Origin: Candidatus Hermodarchaeum yapensis
Lineage (GTDB): Archaea > Asgardarchaeota > Hermodarchaeia > Hermodarchaeales > Hermodarchaeaceae
DNA: 64,000 nt
Assembly (NCBI GenBank): GCA_016840405.1
Contig: JAEOSK010000007.1
Coordinates: forward strand, 1-64,000
Reading direction: 5' to 3'
The position numbers and the translations under genes are program-made. Within the stretch, counting starts at the first letter, position 1, and the number at the start of each line of letters is the position of its first letter. The notes under the pieces were generated by a model. It was not told the origin of the DNA and searched no databases. It saw nothing but the letters and a program-made list of their open reading frames with translations. Shown in pieces: positions 18,101 through 27,281 of this stretch.

Positions 18101-19954
18101 ATGGGTAAAGCGAACATCGAACTTGATGGTGAGACCCTTACTATAGAGCAAGTAATCTCTGTTGCTCGGAATAGAACCCAAGTCACCCTCTCATCTAAAG
18201 CCAAAGCAAAGGTTGAGGCAGCCGCAAAATTAATTCAACAGTGGGCAGATTCGGGCGCGGTAATCTATGGGGTGACAACAGGATTTGGTCCATTTAGCGA
18301 AGTAATCATCTCAAGTGATAAAGCTCGTGACATCCAACGCAACCTCTTGATTAGTCACGCCGCTGGCGTTGGCTCACCTTTACCTGTTGAAGTAGTTCGA
18401 GCAACGATGTTACTTCGTGCAAATACGCTAGCTAAAGGGTTCTCAGGCATCCAACTCACAACCCTTCAACTCCTACTTGATCTCCTTAACAAAAGAGTTC
18501 ATCCCGTAATTCCCGAAAAAGGATCCGTCGGGGCTAGTGGAGATCTCGCCCCTCTCTCACATATGGCACTCGTTTTAATTGGAGAAGGTCAGGCGGAATT
18601 CAATGGTGAAATACTTCCAGGAGCTAAGGCGCTAGAACGTGCCAAGTTGACACCCATCACTCTTGATCGCAAAGAAGGAATTGCTCTCATCAATGGAACA
18701 CAGGTCATGACTGCCATTGCTGCATTAGCCATTGCTGATGCGAAAGCCCTTGCGGCGAACGCAGAAATCGCTGCGGCTCTATCAATTGAAGCACTCGAAG
18801 GAGTCACGGATGGATTTGATTCACGCATCCAGAAGGTGCGACCGCATGGAGGTCAGAAACACACAGCTAAGAATTTACGGGCATTGCTTAAAGGTAGTGA
18901 TCTGGTTTTGACTTCACGCCAGCGCGCTCAAAATGTCCAAAAAGCATTGAAAGAACTAGGAAAGATTCGCCACGCTGATGATACTACAACGCATGATGCA
19001 CTTCAAATCATTATCCATCATGTTATGCACTTGGTTATCGAATTAGACGAACAAATGGCTGTAGACTCGGGTCCATCCCGAACGAAACTTGAGAAACAGC
19101 GAAATGCAATCATGACGGCGTTGGAAAATCTGGGGGTTTCCAAAGAAGCCATTGATGGGGCAAAAGTCCTAGCGAAAAAAACTATTCGGGTTCAGGATGC
19201 TTATTCCCTTCGATGCACACCCCAAGTCATCGGTGCGGTTCGAGATAGCCTAGAGTATATCTATCAGGTTGTGTCCACGGAAATCAATTCCGCTACGGAT
19301 AACCCTCTTATCTTCCCCGAATCGAATATCTACCTTTCAGGTGGTAACTTCCATGGTCAACCAATAGCCTTAGCGATGGACCTGCTGACAATAGCCATGA
19401 CAAGCATAGGTACAATCGCTGAACGACGAATGGCCCGACTCATCGACCATCATCTCAGTAATGGGCTCCCACTTTTGCTACTCAAACCCACAATAGAAAA
19501 CCGTGGGGTCTATTACGGGCTTGGATTAGCCCAAATTTCTGCAGCCGCCCTTGTCGCAGAATGTAGAACCCTTTCCACACCTGCAAGTGTGCAAACAATA
19601 CCCACCTCAGCCAACCAAGAGGATCATGTCAGTATGGGCACAATTTCCGCACGACAGGCCCGTGAGGTAGTAGACAATGTGGAACACATTATTGCGTTCG
19701 AATTGCTTTGTGCAGTACAAGGCATTGATCTTCGAAAACTCCAACGTGAAATCACGCTAGGACATGGCTCAGATTTGGCCTATCAAATAATTCGGAAAGC
19801 TGTTCCAAGCATTTCAACCTATCACGGTGAGCAACGGAATCGAATAACCCAAGATACTTTTGTTCATCAGGATGTTATCACATTACATCAAATTGTTCAT
19901 AATAGACAATTACTTGACCCGATTATCCATCAAATTCTGGACTTCTCTCTTTGA
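18101..19954 (+). CDS. hutH: Histidine ammonia-lyase with large insertion
   Basis: Deaminates histidine to urocanate, first step of the Hut pathway. The MIO cofactor triad is seen in GSVGASGDLAPLSH (about residues 142-155), with YGVTTGFGPF near residue 57 and VQDAYSLRCTPQV near 364. The protein is about 617 residues, against about 500 for most family members. The excess is mainly a helical segment of about 85 residues (roughly 274-361) between the LRALLKGSD block and VQDAYSLRC, where typical enzymes have only a few residues. ATG 18101 is chosen because GGTGA sits just upstream; a GTG at 18092 is in frame. The rest of the pathway is at 27.3-31.2 kb on the other strand. Confidence 0.93.
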   Translation: MGKANIELDGETLTIEQVISVARNRTQVTLSSKAKAKVEAAAKLIQQWADSGAVIYGVTTGFGPFSEVIISSDKARDIQRNLLISHAAGVGSPLPVEVVRATMLLRANTLAKGFSGIQLTTLQLLLDLLNKRVHPVIPEKGSVGASGDLAPLSHMALVLIGEGQAEFNGEILPGAKALERAKLTPITLDRKEGIALINGTQVMTAIAALAIADAKALAANAEIAAALSIEALEGVTDGFDSRIQKVRPHGGQKHTAKNLRALLKGSDLVLTSRQRAQNVQKALKELGKIRHADDTTTHDALQIIIHHVMHLVIELDEQMAVDSGPSRTKLEKQRNAIMTALENLGVSKEAIDGAKVLAKKTIRVQDAYSLRCTPQVIGAVRDSLEYIYQVVSTEINSATDNPLIFPESNIYLSGGNFHGQPIALAMDLLTIAMTSIGTIAERRMARLIDHHLSNGLPLLLLKPTIENRGVYYGLGLAQISAAALVAECRTLSTPASVQTIPTSANQEDHVSMGTISARQAREVVDNVEHIIAFELLCAVQGIDLRKLQREITLGHGSDLAYQIIRKAVPSISTYHGEQRNRITQDTFVHQDVITLHQIVHNRQLLDPIIHQILDFSL

Positions 19955-20005
19955 AAGCTATTGAACCGAATGTAATAGCATGGTTTCTCCTGAAAAAATG
20001 AGGAC

Positions 20006-20026
20006 ACGCCCAGCTTAGCTGGGCGT
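20006..20026. terminator. Hairpin between convergent hutH and surface-protein genes
   Basis: ACGCCCAGC, loop TTA, GCTGGGCGT: a perfect 9-base-pair stem in the 80-base gap between two convergent genes. Symmetry lets it act on transcripts from either side. Archaeal termination mostly relies on T-tracts, which are absent here, so an RNA-stabilising role is as likely as termination. Confidence 0.5.
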
Positions 20027-20034
20027 TAATAGGA

Positions 20035-23000
20035 TTAGTCTCCCCATTTTCGACGGCGTCTGAAAATAACGATACCCGCACAAGCCACCGCCGCTATGGT
20101 AACAATACCGCCGAATATGATAATTTCTACCGGTATTTGAGGAGTGAAAATAACATTATTTACGGTCACTGAAATGGTTTGGCTCCCCTCATTTCCAGCA
20201 TTATCATATACCGTAACAGTAATGTCGTGTGCTCCGTTGAGAACTAACGTCGTGTTCCAGTTAAAGGTGAAAGGTGCACTAGTAATCTCGCCTACTTCTG
20301 TTCCATCGATGAAGACTTCGATACGTGCGATTCCACTACCTGGATCAGAAGCTGTCATTGAAATCGTAACGATGTCGTTGACCACATCTCCGTCATTGGG
20401 ATTTGTGATTTCCAGTGCTGGATCTGTGGAATCAATCACTGTATAGCTGTAATAGCTAGAATCATTATCATCAACTACCCAATTCCCAGCATTATCGGTA
20501 ATATTGAAGTAGTAGTCAATTTGGGTCTGCCAGATTTGGCTCGAAAGAGTTACTTGATAATGGTTACCACTGGTATGTGCCAGAACCAAAGTCGTCCAAG
20601 AACCTCCATCAACACGATACACCAACAGAGCTGATTGAATACCGCATCCTACATCAGAGACGTCACAGCCAATAGTTGGAGTTGCGTCATATTCGACATT
20701 TGAAGGCGCAGTATCCAAGCTTATTATGACAGGGTCAAAACTGTCAGTCACTGTGTAGTTATAGTAAAGGCCACTGTTATCTTCGACTTGCCAATTATCT
20801 ACGTTATCTGTAGCATTCATCCAGTATTCAATTAGGGTGCCATATGGTTGAGTGACGAAGGTGTATGCATATCGGTTCCCAGTAGTGTGCGTCATCGCCA
20901 CGTAGGTCCATGCGCCGCCATCAATTCGATAGGCTAATACAACACTAGCGATGCCACTCCCAATATCGACAACATCACAACCAATTACCGGAGTATCGTT
21001 GTACTGAACGGGTGAAGGAGTGTGACCAACATTTGATATGACCGGTGGGTTCAGGTCACCAACCGTGTAGGTATAATAGCTACCTCCGTTGTTCTCGACA
21101 GCGTTGTTTGCAGCATTATCAGTTGCATCAATGTAGTATTCAACAAACGCATTCAACGCCTGAACAGGAATGGTTCCCTCGTAGTGATCACCACTTGTGA
21201 AACTCATGGCTACGATATCCCATGATCCTCCGTCGACGCGATAGTGCAATTGAACAGAACTTACTCCGCTCCCTGGATCAGAAACATTACACCCAACTAT
21301 GGGGGCATCAAATTGTGAAACCACAATAGGAGTATGACCCACCTCACTAATCACAGGATCAGTGTTATCAACAACTGTGTAGCTGTAATAACTGCCAGTG
21401 TTGTCATCGATAATCCAATTGCCTGCAATATCCGTGGCATTCGCATAATACTGTACAACACTATTCCACGACTGAACTGGAATTGTCCCTTCGTAGTGAT
21501 CACTCACAGGACCACTCATAGCTACTTGTGTCCAGCTCCCGCCATCAACTCGATAGTATAAGACAACAGAGCTGACTCCACTACCACCATCAGTAACATC
21601 GCAACCCACTACAGGAGTATCATCATATTCGACGGTACTGGGGGAGTGATCGACACTGCTGATGAGTGGATCGGTGAAGTCGTCAACTCGGTAGCTATAG
21701 TAGCTCCCTGTGTTGTCATCAGTTGCCGTATTTGCGGCGTTGTCTCGGGCAACGAAGTAGTACTCTACGAGAGTGTCATAGACGTATGCAGATAGGGTGG
21801 TTTCATAGTGAATGCCTGTTGTATGTGTCATGGCAACCCAGAACCACGACCCTCCATCGATGCGGTAGTATAATCGGATATAATCGATGTCACTACCTGG
21901 ATCAGACACATCACAGCTAATAACAGGACTATCCGTGTAGTCTGGGTTCAAGGGTGTTCGTCCAAGATTACTGATAATCGGGTCTGTGGTGTCTTGTACC
22001 GTGTAGCTGTAATAGCTACCTCCATTATCATTCACAGCAAAGTTGCCTACAGTATCCGAGGCGTTCACATAGTATTCGACTAAATCATTCCACGCTTGGG
22101 CGGGAATTGTGCCTTCGTAGCTGTCGCCGGTGGCGGGGTTCATGGCGACAGTGCTCCATCCGCCTCCGTTCACCCGATAATAGAGGGTGACTGTTCCCAC
22201 ACCACTTTCTGTGTCAGTGACATCACAACTTACATCCGGGTTATCGGTGTACTCAACGGGGGTCGGTGAATGACTGATATTTGAGATATTCGGTGGAGTC
22301 GTTTCAGTGACTGTGTAGTAGTAATAGCCCCCACTTGCATCATCCGTAGCGCTATTACCTGCTGAATCAGTGGCCACGATATAGTATTCCGTGAAGGTAT
22401 CATAAGGCATGGCACCAATGGTGGCTTCATAATGGTTTCCACTGGTATGGCCCATGGCCATTGAACTCCATCCACCGGAGTCAAACTGATACCATAAGGT
22501 GACAGTGCTGACACCACTCCCATCATCAATCACATCACAGCCGACTGTTACCGGATCAGAGGATGTCACGACCCCAGGTGTATGTCCAACATTGCTGATG
22601 TCCGGATCTGTATTATCCACAACGGTATAACTGTAGTTACTTCCACCATTGTCTTCAGTTGCTGAATTCCCAGCATTATCAAAGGCAACAACGTAATATT
22701 CTACATCATCATCCCATGATTGAACAGGGATGCTTCCTTCGTAGCTATTGCCGGTAGCAGGGCTCATGGAGACGGGGTTCCATCCGCCTCCGTTCACCCG
22801 ATAATAGAGGGTAACTGTGTCTACGTCACTACCTGCATCGATGACGTCGAAGCTGACAACCGGGCTTACAGTGTATTCGACGGTAATAGGATTTCGATTG
22901 TGGTTGCTGATTAGTGGGTTTACGGTGTCATCTACGGTGTAACCGTAGTAGGCTCCTGAATTATCATCGATCCCCCATGCACCTGCATTATCGGTCGCAT

Positions 23001-25725
23001 TGACATAATATTGGACCTGCGCATTCCATGCTTGGGCCGGAATGCTGCCAGCGAATCCCGTACCTGACGTGGGGGACATAGTGACGGTGTTCCATCCGCC
23101 CCCGTCCACACGATAATATATCACAACCGTATCAATCCCACTGTCTGAATCAGTAACATTACAGCTCACCGTGGGGCTATCGGTGTATTCAACAGAGGTG
23201 GGTGTATGAGCAACATTAGTGATTACGGGGGGAATGGTGTCAGTTACAGTATAGCTGTAGGTTCCACTAATGCCTTGAAGGTCCATGTTATCGGTAGCGT
23301 TGACATAATATTCTACAAAGGTTCCGTACGGCTGTTGACCAATCGGTGCATAATAGCCTGCAAATCCAGTAGTAACCATGGTTGTGTTTTCCCAAGCTCC
23401 GCCATCAAAGCGGTAAAAGACCTTAATGCTTTGTAGGCCGCTTCCTTCTTCGGTGATTTCTGCAGTAACATTCACAGTATCCGTATAGCCCACTGGACTA
23501 GGAGTTTGAATAACATTATCAATACTGGGAGCAGTCTGATCCGTAACTGTATAATTCCAATAATCTCCGTTATCCAATGCAGTCGTTGTTAAACCCCAAT
23601 CATCTGTAGCTGTTACGTAATATTCCACGAAGGCATTGTGGTTCTGACCCGGAATAGTACCACTATAGGTGTCACCAGCTTGATAAGTCATTGAAGCCTG
23701 TTGCCAGGAACCACCATCTACACGATAATGTGCTAGCACGCTCTGAATGTCCTGTTCGACCACATCTGCAGACACTTGCACACCCTCTTGATGGTCAGGA
23801 GTTGTGGGGGTGTGAGACACATTACTCACCTGAGGTGCCGGATCATCATAGAGGTAGAGGTCATCAAAGAGAATCTCAAGTCGTGCAGTTGCGGAAACTC
23901 GTAGATATAATTCTTCCATAGTAATATCGGGAAGACTACCAAAGACTGCTTCATAGTCGTGGGTTAAGTCGCGGTGCATTTGCATCCATAATCCTGTTGT
24001 TCCAGCACCAGTGACGTTGAAGTAGGCTACTGAAGATGAATTAGAAGGACTGGCAGTCATTCCATTCATGTAATAATTTAGTTCACGTCCATCAGTGAGA
24101 ACTAGTCGGAACCAAACCTGGTTTGCAGTGACGGTATCTTCAATGCGCCACATAACATCCAGATAGGTTTCACGGGTGCTGTTCAAAGGTCGTTGTTGCA
24201 TCGCATGACGGAGAGTCAGCGTTCCACTCGAATGAGTTACATTCCCAGCTTTACTGCCATCATAAGCAGTCCCGGTGACGGTCATTCGTGACGATGTCGT
24301 AGTGAACCCCTGAACTTGTTGGCCTACCGCTGGTTGATCCTCAAAAGCTGCATGATTCAATGCCGCAGCACGTAGATTTACACTGTCAATTTGAGTGCTA
24401 ATAAGTGAATCAGTGCCATTAGCCGTTAAAAAGACTTCAACGTACCAGATCATTAATTCGCTAAGTGAGAAGTGAGAATTTGCATCGGACCATAGGTTAA
24501 CGTCTAAATGCTTCCAACTTCCTGTAGTATTGAAATCATTGGGATGGAGAACAACATCAAAGGAGCTGTTAGCAACTGGGCTACTCGACCCACCGTATCC
24601 GAGCATGTAATAGACATTTCGAGTCGCTGCCCCATCTCGACAACGGAATATGATGCACGCATAAGTGTTTGCAGTCAGGTTATCAAAAGTCAGATACCAT
24701 CTCATACTGACATGACCCTGATTGAGACTAGTCAATCGGGTATAGGGGTAATCGCGGGTATTGACATAACTGTAATTACCAAAGGAATAAGCAGTGAGAT
24801 TGGCACTATAAGTTCCTTCATGAGCTGTTGTACTTCGCTCAAATTTCCCAGCATCAGAAGAATCGGGTACTGTCCATGATGTGAAATCTCCTGTCTCAAA
24901 ATTCCCATTCCTATTCGTCCCGTTAATCCAATAATACCCGTCAGTTTCATTAAGCAGCTTAACATTATCAATATATCCACGCAGTAGTTGATCAGTTCCA
25001 CCCAGGGCTTGTAACTGGAATCTAATATTATCCACATAGATGTTTTCACTATAAGATCCTGCAAGCTGAGAAACTGACAAGAAATCAGATGTAAGATTAC
25101 GTGTAAGGGTATTCCATTGTTGTGCTGGACCCAAATCATAAATAAAGTATCCTTCCCAAGTGGAATTTTGGTCAATACTCGAGGTTCCATTGAGGAAATA
25201 AAATAACCAATAGGTATTGACACCATCTTGGAGTTGCACCTCTGCATACATTACATCCTCGATCGGATTCTCATTTTGATCGAGATACCAATCAAATTCC
25301 AAGGTTATATTGGAAAAGTCAGCGTCAATTCCTGTTTGTTCTAAAGTTGCAGTGGCAGTTTGATCTGGGTAGTTTTGGCACTGATAACCGGCCGAATAGG
25401 ATCCTTCATTAACTTGGGTTGTTTCAACCCAATGGTGACGGTTACCCGTTTTAGAAACACTCCATCCATCAGCCTCATATGCAGATGACCAATCCTCAAA
25501 CCCAGGATTTTCAAAATGATTTGAACTCCAATTAGCTTGACCCAAATCAGGGCCCGGTACAGGAATACGATTCATTCCATTTTCAAGCGTTCCATCTTCA
25601 GTGCCCAATGTCCCACCCATATCATCAGAAAGCGGAAAGCCTCCATTCAAATAAGTGGTCGTCATCGCACCAAGCGGAAGTAAACCAATTAACAATATCA
25701 ATAGTAAGGGGTAGCCAGCCCTCAT
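20035..25725 (-). CDS. Giant cell-surface protein with 11 tandem Ig-like repeats
   Basis: A 1,896-residue exported protein. It has a signal peptide (about residues 1-25), then three jelly-roll-like modules resembling carbohydrate-binding domains (each opening NPGFEDW, NGNFETGDFTSW or NHAAFED, about residues 50-620). Next come eleven tandem modules of about 103 residues (about 633-1766), each starting like ISNVGHTPxxVEYTD and containing YYRVDGGxW and VEYYVNATDNAGN, then one Ig-like module (DPALEITNPNDGD) and a membrane helix with a basic FRRRRK tail. Many NxT/S sites suggest N-glycosylation. Some neighbouring repeats are nearly identical in DNA (for example around 22141 and 22765), showing recent duplication. 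Likely an S-layer-associated, adhesion or stalk protein; ligand unknown. Confidence 0.88.
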   Translation of the reverse strand: MRAGYPLLLILLIGLLPLGAMTTTYLNGGFPLSDDMGGTLGTEDGTLENGMNRIPVPGPDLGQANWSSNHFENPGFEDWSSAYEADGWSVSKTGNRHHWVETTQVNEGSYSAGYQCQNYPDQTATATLEQTGIDADFSNITLEFDWYLDQNENPIEDVMYAEVQLQDGVNTYWLFYFLNGTSSIDQNSTWEGYFIYDLGPAQQWNTLTRNLTSDFLSVSQLAGSYSENIYVDNIRFQLQALGGTDQLLRGYIDNVKLLNETDGYYWINGTNRNGNFETGDFTSWTVPDSSDAGKFERSTTAHEGTYSANLTAYSFGNYSYVNTRDYPYTRLTSLNQGHVSMRWYLTFDNLTANTYACIIFRCRDGAATRNVYYMLGYGGSSSPVANSSFDVVLHPNDFNTTGSWKHLDVNLWSDANSHFSLSELMIWYVEVFLTANGTDSLISTQIDSVNLRAAALNHAAFEDQPAVGQQVQGFTTTSSRMTVTGTAYDGSKAGNVTHSSGTLTLRHAMQQRPLNSTRETYLDVMWRIEDTVTANQVWFRLVLTDGRELNYYMNGMTASPSNSSSVAYFNVTGAGTTGLWMQMHRDLTHDYEAVFGSLPDITMEELYLRVSATARLEILFDDLYLYDDPAPQVSNVSHTPTTPDHQEGVQVSADVVEQDIQSVLAHYRVDGGSWQQASMTYQAGDTYSGTIPGQNHNAFVEYYVTATDDWGLTTTALDNGDYWNYTVTDQTAPSIDNVIQTPSPVGYTDTVNVTAEITEEGSGLQSIKVFYRFDGGAWENTTMVTTGFAGYYAPIGQQPYGTFVEYYVNATDNMDLQGISGTYSYTVTDTIPPVITNVAHTPTSVEYTDSPTVSCNVTDSDSGIDTVVIYYRVDGGGWNTVTMSPTSGTGFAGSIPAQAWNAQVQYYVNATDNAGAWGIDDNSGAYYGYTVDDTVNPLISNHNRNPITVEYTVSPVVSFDVIDAGSDVDTVTLYYRVNGGGWNPVSMSPATGNSYEGSIPVQSWDDDVEYYVVAFDNAGNSATEDNGGSNYSYTVVDNTDPDISNVGHTPGVVTSSDPVTVGCDVIDDGSGVSTVTLWYQFDSGGWSSMAMGHTSGNHYEATIGAMPYDTFTEYYIVATDSAGNSATDDASGGYYYYTVTETTPPNISNISHSPTPVEYTDNPDVSCDVTDTESGVGTVTLYYRVNGGGWSTVAMNPATGDSYEGTIPAQAWNDLVEYYVNASDTVGNFAVNDNGGSYYSYTVQDTTDPIISNLGRTPLNPDYTDSPVISCDVSDPGSDIDYIRLYYRIDGGSWFWVAMTHTTGIHYETTLSAYVYDTLVEYYFVARDNAANTATDDNTGSYYSYRVDDFTDPLISSVDHSPSTVEYDDTPVVGCDVTDGGSGVSSVVLYYRVDGGSWTQVAMSGPVSDHYEGTIPVQSWNSVVQYYANATDIAGNWIIDDNTGSYYSYTVVDNTDPVISEVGHTPIVVSQFDAPIVGCNVSDPGSGVSSVQLHYRVDGGSWDIVAMSFTSGDHYEGTIPVQALNAFVEYYIDATDNAANNAVENNGGSYYTYTVGDLNPPVISNVGHTPSPVQYNDTPVIGCDVVDIGSGIASVVLAYRIDGGAWTYVAMTHTTGNRYAYTFVTQPYGTLIEYWMNATDNVDNWQVEDNSGLYYNYTVTDSFDPVIISLDTAPSNVEYDATPTIGCDVSDVGCGIQSALLVYRVDGGSWTTLVLAHTSGNHYQVTLSSQIWQTQIDYYFNITDNAGNWVVDDNDSSYYSYTVIDSTDPALEITNPNDGDVVNDIVTISMTASDPGSGIARIEVFIDGTEVGEITSAPFTFNWNTTLVLNGAHDITVTVYDNAGNEGSQTISVTVNNVIFTPQIPVEIIIFGGIVTIAAVACAGIVIFRRRRKWGD
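20427..23830 (-). repeat. Eleven tandem coding repeats of about 310 bases
   Basis: The Ig-like modules of the surface protein form a tandem DNA array of eleven units, each close to 103 codons. Units differ in age: the segments beginning near 22150 and 22775 share long identical runs around the codons for RVNGGGW, while others retain only motif-level similarity. Such arrays are prone to unit gain, loss and assembly collapse, so unit number may differ between strains or be wrong in a short-read assembly. Confidence 0.85.
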
Positions 25726-25963
25726 AGATATCCCTCGGAGGTTGTGTCTCCCCTGTATGTCATGAGCACAACTAAAAGCCTTTGCATCAGAAGATGTCTA
25801 GAGTGATTTTCGCTTGACTAAATAACAATGAGTATGAAACAAACTACGAGGAATCAGGCAATCAACCAATTCCTTGATTGTGAAAAAGTTAGTTTCTACT
25901 AACAACTATTCAACTCGTTTAGGTTTCACTTAATATAATTGAAAAACATGAAGAAATAACGAA

Positions 25964-26428
25964 ATGATAAAACCTCTTTTTTATACTCAAGCCACCTCCT
26001 TCGATGGAACCTTGTCTTGGGAAATTACAGTCCCACGGACATCTTTTACAATTTCCCTCAAACGGAAAACGACCTTTCCTATTCGGTTTCTAATAACAAA
26101 TAACTCCGAGAAGCGGTTGTTAGTGCAAATCGAGGTTCACTCGTTATCACGAGTCCTTCGGTTTCAGATCAAAAAGACAACGGCCTTTGGCAGCGCCCGA
26201 GCTAAGCAACAACGTGAAAAACCTACTAGCCTGATAAAGCGCAACATCGCTCCTCTACGAAGTGTCCAATTCACGATAAATGCCAATTTCCATCCACATC
26301 TCTCAATTCAACCTATGACCCAAATTGGTCTTGAGTACGTAGTATCTGCTTTTGATGAGGACGGGAAAACTGTCACCCATACTGATCCGTATCGGATCAT
26401 CATCCCTTTAGCGAAAAAGAAAAGGTGA
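25964..26428 (+). CDS. Hypothetical protein, all-beta, possibly Ig-like
   Basis: A 154-residue protein of unknown family. Strand-rich segments alternate with basic turns (TTFPIRFLITNNSEKRLLVQIEVHSL), and the middle is highly basic (SARAKQQREKPTSLIKRN). No signal peptide or membrane helix is seen. The pattern 'force strand, NNSEKR, strand' is like Ig-fold or arrestin-like modules, as a guess. A TATA-like TTAATATAATT precedes it near 25930. It is divergent from the surface-protein gene. Confidence 0.6.
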   Translation: MIKPLFYTQATSFDGTLSWEITVPRTSFTISLKRKTTFPIRFLITNNSEKRLLVQIEVHSLSRVLRFQIKKTTAFGSARAKQQREKPTSLIKRNIAPLRSVQFTINANFHPHLSIQPMTQIGLEYVVSAFDEDGKTVTHTDPYRIIIPLAKKKR

Positions 26429-26518
26429 ATCAACTAATTAGACCTAAAAATGCCTTTGGTAAAAATCAGTTACTGTTGATCAAAGGCTGGGAAATTGGGG
26501 GAGAAAATAAAGATAGAC

Positions 26519-26553
26519 GCATCTCCTACGCCGGAAGTCCGGGTAAGAGATGC
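26519..26553. terminator. Compound hairpin at the end of convergent genes
   Basis: GCATCTC at 26519-26525 pairs with GAGATGC at 26547-26553, and an inner CCGG / CCGG stem with loop AAGT lies between them. The structure includes the stop codon of the minus-strand secreted-protein gene and faces the convergent plus-strand gene about 90 bases away. It may stabilise or end either transcript. Confidence 0.35.
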
Positions 26554-27005
26554 ACCCTAAAGATAAAGGAAGAAGTCGCCCTCTGTTCACCTTTCGGCTC
26601 AATATAATTGACCCAAATGTGATGTTGCATGTTGCAGCAAGCGTAATGTCTAGATTCGAATTCGACCCCGCCACATTCCCACACGAACTTGTACCAACCG
26701 GCTGGGACACCACAAAATTCGATCCAGCCAGTATCATTGGTGTAAAAGGTACCAATATGTAGCCAACAATCCATGTAATAAACATCGACTTCTAATCCTT
26801 GAAGATAGATGTCTTTGTCTTGCCATTCGATGCCGTCCATTAAGTCCTTGTACAAGAATTGTTTGGATATACATATGCCGGGTGAAGAGAGGGCGGTTTC
26901 TTCAGCTTTAGCTTGGTTTGGGGGTGCAAGAAATATACAGATTCCGATGAATGCCACTGTAGCAATAGTAATCAGAAGTACTCTTGAAGTCTTTAGTTCA
27001 CTCAT
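26526..27005 (-). CDS. Secreted Cys-rich small protein
   Basis: A 159-residue protein with a clear signal peptide (about residues 1-33, hydrophobic core VLLITIATVAFIGICIFLA, then QAKAEE). The mature part has eight Cys (including GICISK, YMDCW, EFCGVP, WECGG and ACCNMQHH), suggesting disulfides or metal binding outside the cell. WIEFCGVPAGWYKF looks like a turn of a small beta-sandwich such as a prealbumin/CnaB-like domain. No C-terminal anchor is seen. Function is unknown; the hut operon ends about 280 bases upstream. Confidence 0.6.
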   Translation of the reverse strand: MSELKTSRVLLITIATVAFIGICIFLAPPNQAKAEETALSSPGICISKQFLYKDLMDGIEWQDKDIYLQGLEVDVYYMDCWLHIGTFYTNDTGWIEFCGVPAGWYKFVWECGGVEFESRHYACCNMQHHIWVNYIEPKGEQRATSSFIFRVHLLPGLPA

Positions 27006-27281
27006 CCTCTTTCCTCGTCATGAGGTTTGGTTTTTTTGTGGAGATTATGCATGACATCCAGTCTGCTCCCTACTCCTTTGGAGGTAGGTAATCTCACATA
27101 TCCCGCTGGTTCTGTTCAAGCCTGGAATCCGTAGGAAACCAGATACCTCAAGGTTCTATTGACTGATTCTTAATATAAAGTGTTAATGGCTTGTTCTAAG
27201 TGTAGAAAAACGTAACAGTTTCCAACAGGAAAGCTATTTTTTGATTAGTTAAAAAATAACCGACTTAAACCACAAAATAGC

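Noticed and set aside
20144..24879. Several open frames on the plus strand across the surface-protein gene
   Set aside because: They are shadows of the repetitive minus-strand gene and show no credible composition or start signals.
20035..25725. CRISPR-like periodicity in the 20-25 kb region
   Set aside because: The period is about 310 bases, it is coding, and repeats are diverged; no short identical repeats with unique spacers are present anywhere in the window.
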